DNA of 64,000 bases from Nitrospira sp. (GTDB lineage Bacteria > Nitrospirota > Nitrospiria > Nitrospirales > Nitrospiraceae), in assembly GCA_030123565.1 (NCBI GenBank), contig CP126122.1, positions 62,001 through 126,000 on the forward strand. Direction: 5' to 3'. The stretch's first letter is position 1, and each line of letters opens with the position of its first letter. The position numbers and the translations under genes are program-made. The notes below the pieces were generated by a model, which was not told where the DNA came from, ran no database searches, and saw only the letters and a program-made list of their open reading frames with translations. Of this stretch, positions 63,707 to 64,000 are shown one piece after another.

Positions 63707-64000
63707 AATCACCGGCCATGCGGGCTCCGTTTGCCAAGGGCAATCGAAAACGACAGGCCATGTACTTGATTCCTAATCTGTGCACGACGGGGAATTTGTT
63801 TTGCGGCGTCTTTGCCATTTTGTCTGTGTTCAACGGTCACCATCTGACCGCGGCCATCGCGATCCTGGTCGGGATGATCTTCGATATGCTGGACGGCAAG
63901 TTGGCTCGGTTGACGAACAGCACCGGCCAGTTCGGCATCGAATACGATTCCCTGTCGGATGTCGTATCGTTCGGTGTCGCGCCTGGCGTGCTCATCTATT
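63703..64000 (+). CDS. pssA: CDP-diacylglycerol--serine O-phosphatidyltransferase, N-terminal part (cut by window end)
   Basis: 99 residues visible. Starts with the ATG overlapping the psd stop and reads MKSPAMRAPFAKGNRKRQAM. The CDP-alcohol phosphatidyltransferase motif is complete: DGKLARLTNSTGQFGIEYD then SLSD, i.e. DGxxAR-x8-G-x3-D-x3-D. It makes phosphatidylserine, the substrate of Psd. Incomplete at 64000. Confidence 0.95.
   Translation, partial: MKSPAMRAPFAKGNRKRQAMYLIPNLCTTGNLFCGVFAILSVFNGHHLTAAIAILVGMIFDMLDGKLARLTNSTGQFGIEYDSLSDVVSFGVAPGVLIY

Overview
The window looks like a Nitrospira-type (phylum Nitrospirota) chromosome: high GC, dense, mostly short intergenic gaps. Three things point there. 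There is a complete bacterial proteasome locus whose ubiquitin-like modifier resembles UBact, the Pup-like protein described from Nitrospirae and other Gram-negative phyla. There is a five-gene 2-oxoacid:ferredoxin oxidoreductase operon of the Hydrogenobacter/Nitrospira type used in the reductive TCA cycle. The proteins have a Gram-negative envelope character (RND pump, OmpA-type protein, beta-barrel protein, lipoproteins). The species assignment is inference from gene content, not from a search.

Layout. 1-6981: 3' end of a heavy-metal RND pump gene, then a minus-strand group with a GH15 glycosidase, a Gram-negative class sortase, its LPKTA-tailed VIT/VWA target and an OmpA-domain protein. 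6982-9373: an accessory islet with two long imperfect hairpin repeats, a 54-aa ORF followed by a HEPN-like protein gene, and a HigBA toxin-antitoxin pair. An 85-bp direct repeat of the 3' end of the neighbouring regulator gene flanks HigBA. 9318-17937: a CHASE2/sigma-54 regulator, a TPR/Sel1 protein, membrane and HIT proteins, a periplasmic protein, then an HD-domain protein, YjbQ and an HtrA-like protease. 18095-24931: the proteasome locus arc-dop-UBact-prcB-prcA-pafA, with a third hairpin repeat between UBact and prcB. 24940-34007: an outer-membrane beta-barrel candidate plus a lipoprotein; a PilZ + LuxD-like + methyltransferase fusion followed by a large histidine kinase; a YheT-type hydrolase and a haem-binding DUF3365 protein. 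34008-34656: a decayed recombinase next to tRNA-Asn.

34721-40049: the oxidoreductase operon (order epsilon-alpha-beta-gamma-delta) with a clear promoter and terminator, plus YciI and DUF2203 genes. 40552-52066: rho, rpmE, prfA, prmC, murA and a tight his run (hisG-D-B-H-lipoprotein-A-F-IE) ending with a HIT gene. 52199-59335: dnaG, rpoD, a tRNA with anticodon CAT, a zinc-ribbon coiled-coil protein, an RNase HIII-like gene, an M48 lipoprotein peptidase, rnpB and a small thioredoxin-fold protein. 59587-64000: ilvB-ilvN-ilvC, then psd and the start of pssA, which runs off the window.

How they work together. The proteasome genes supply tagging (PafA), untagging (Dop), unfolding (ARC) and degradation (PrcAB). 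The oxidoreductase, his, ilv and psd/pssA genes are core anabolism. The sortase group is a dedicated one-substrate surface-anchoring system. The most unusual items are the covarying hairpin repeats, the HEPN/HigBA islet with duplicated gene ends, and the PilZ-LuxD-methyltransferase fusion.
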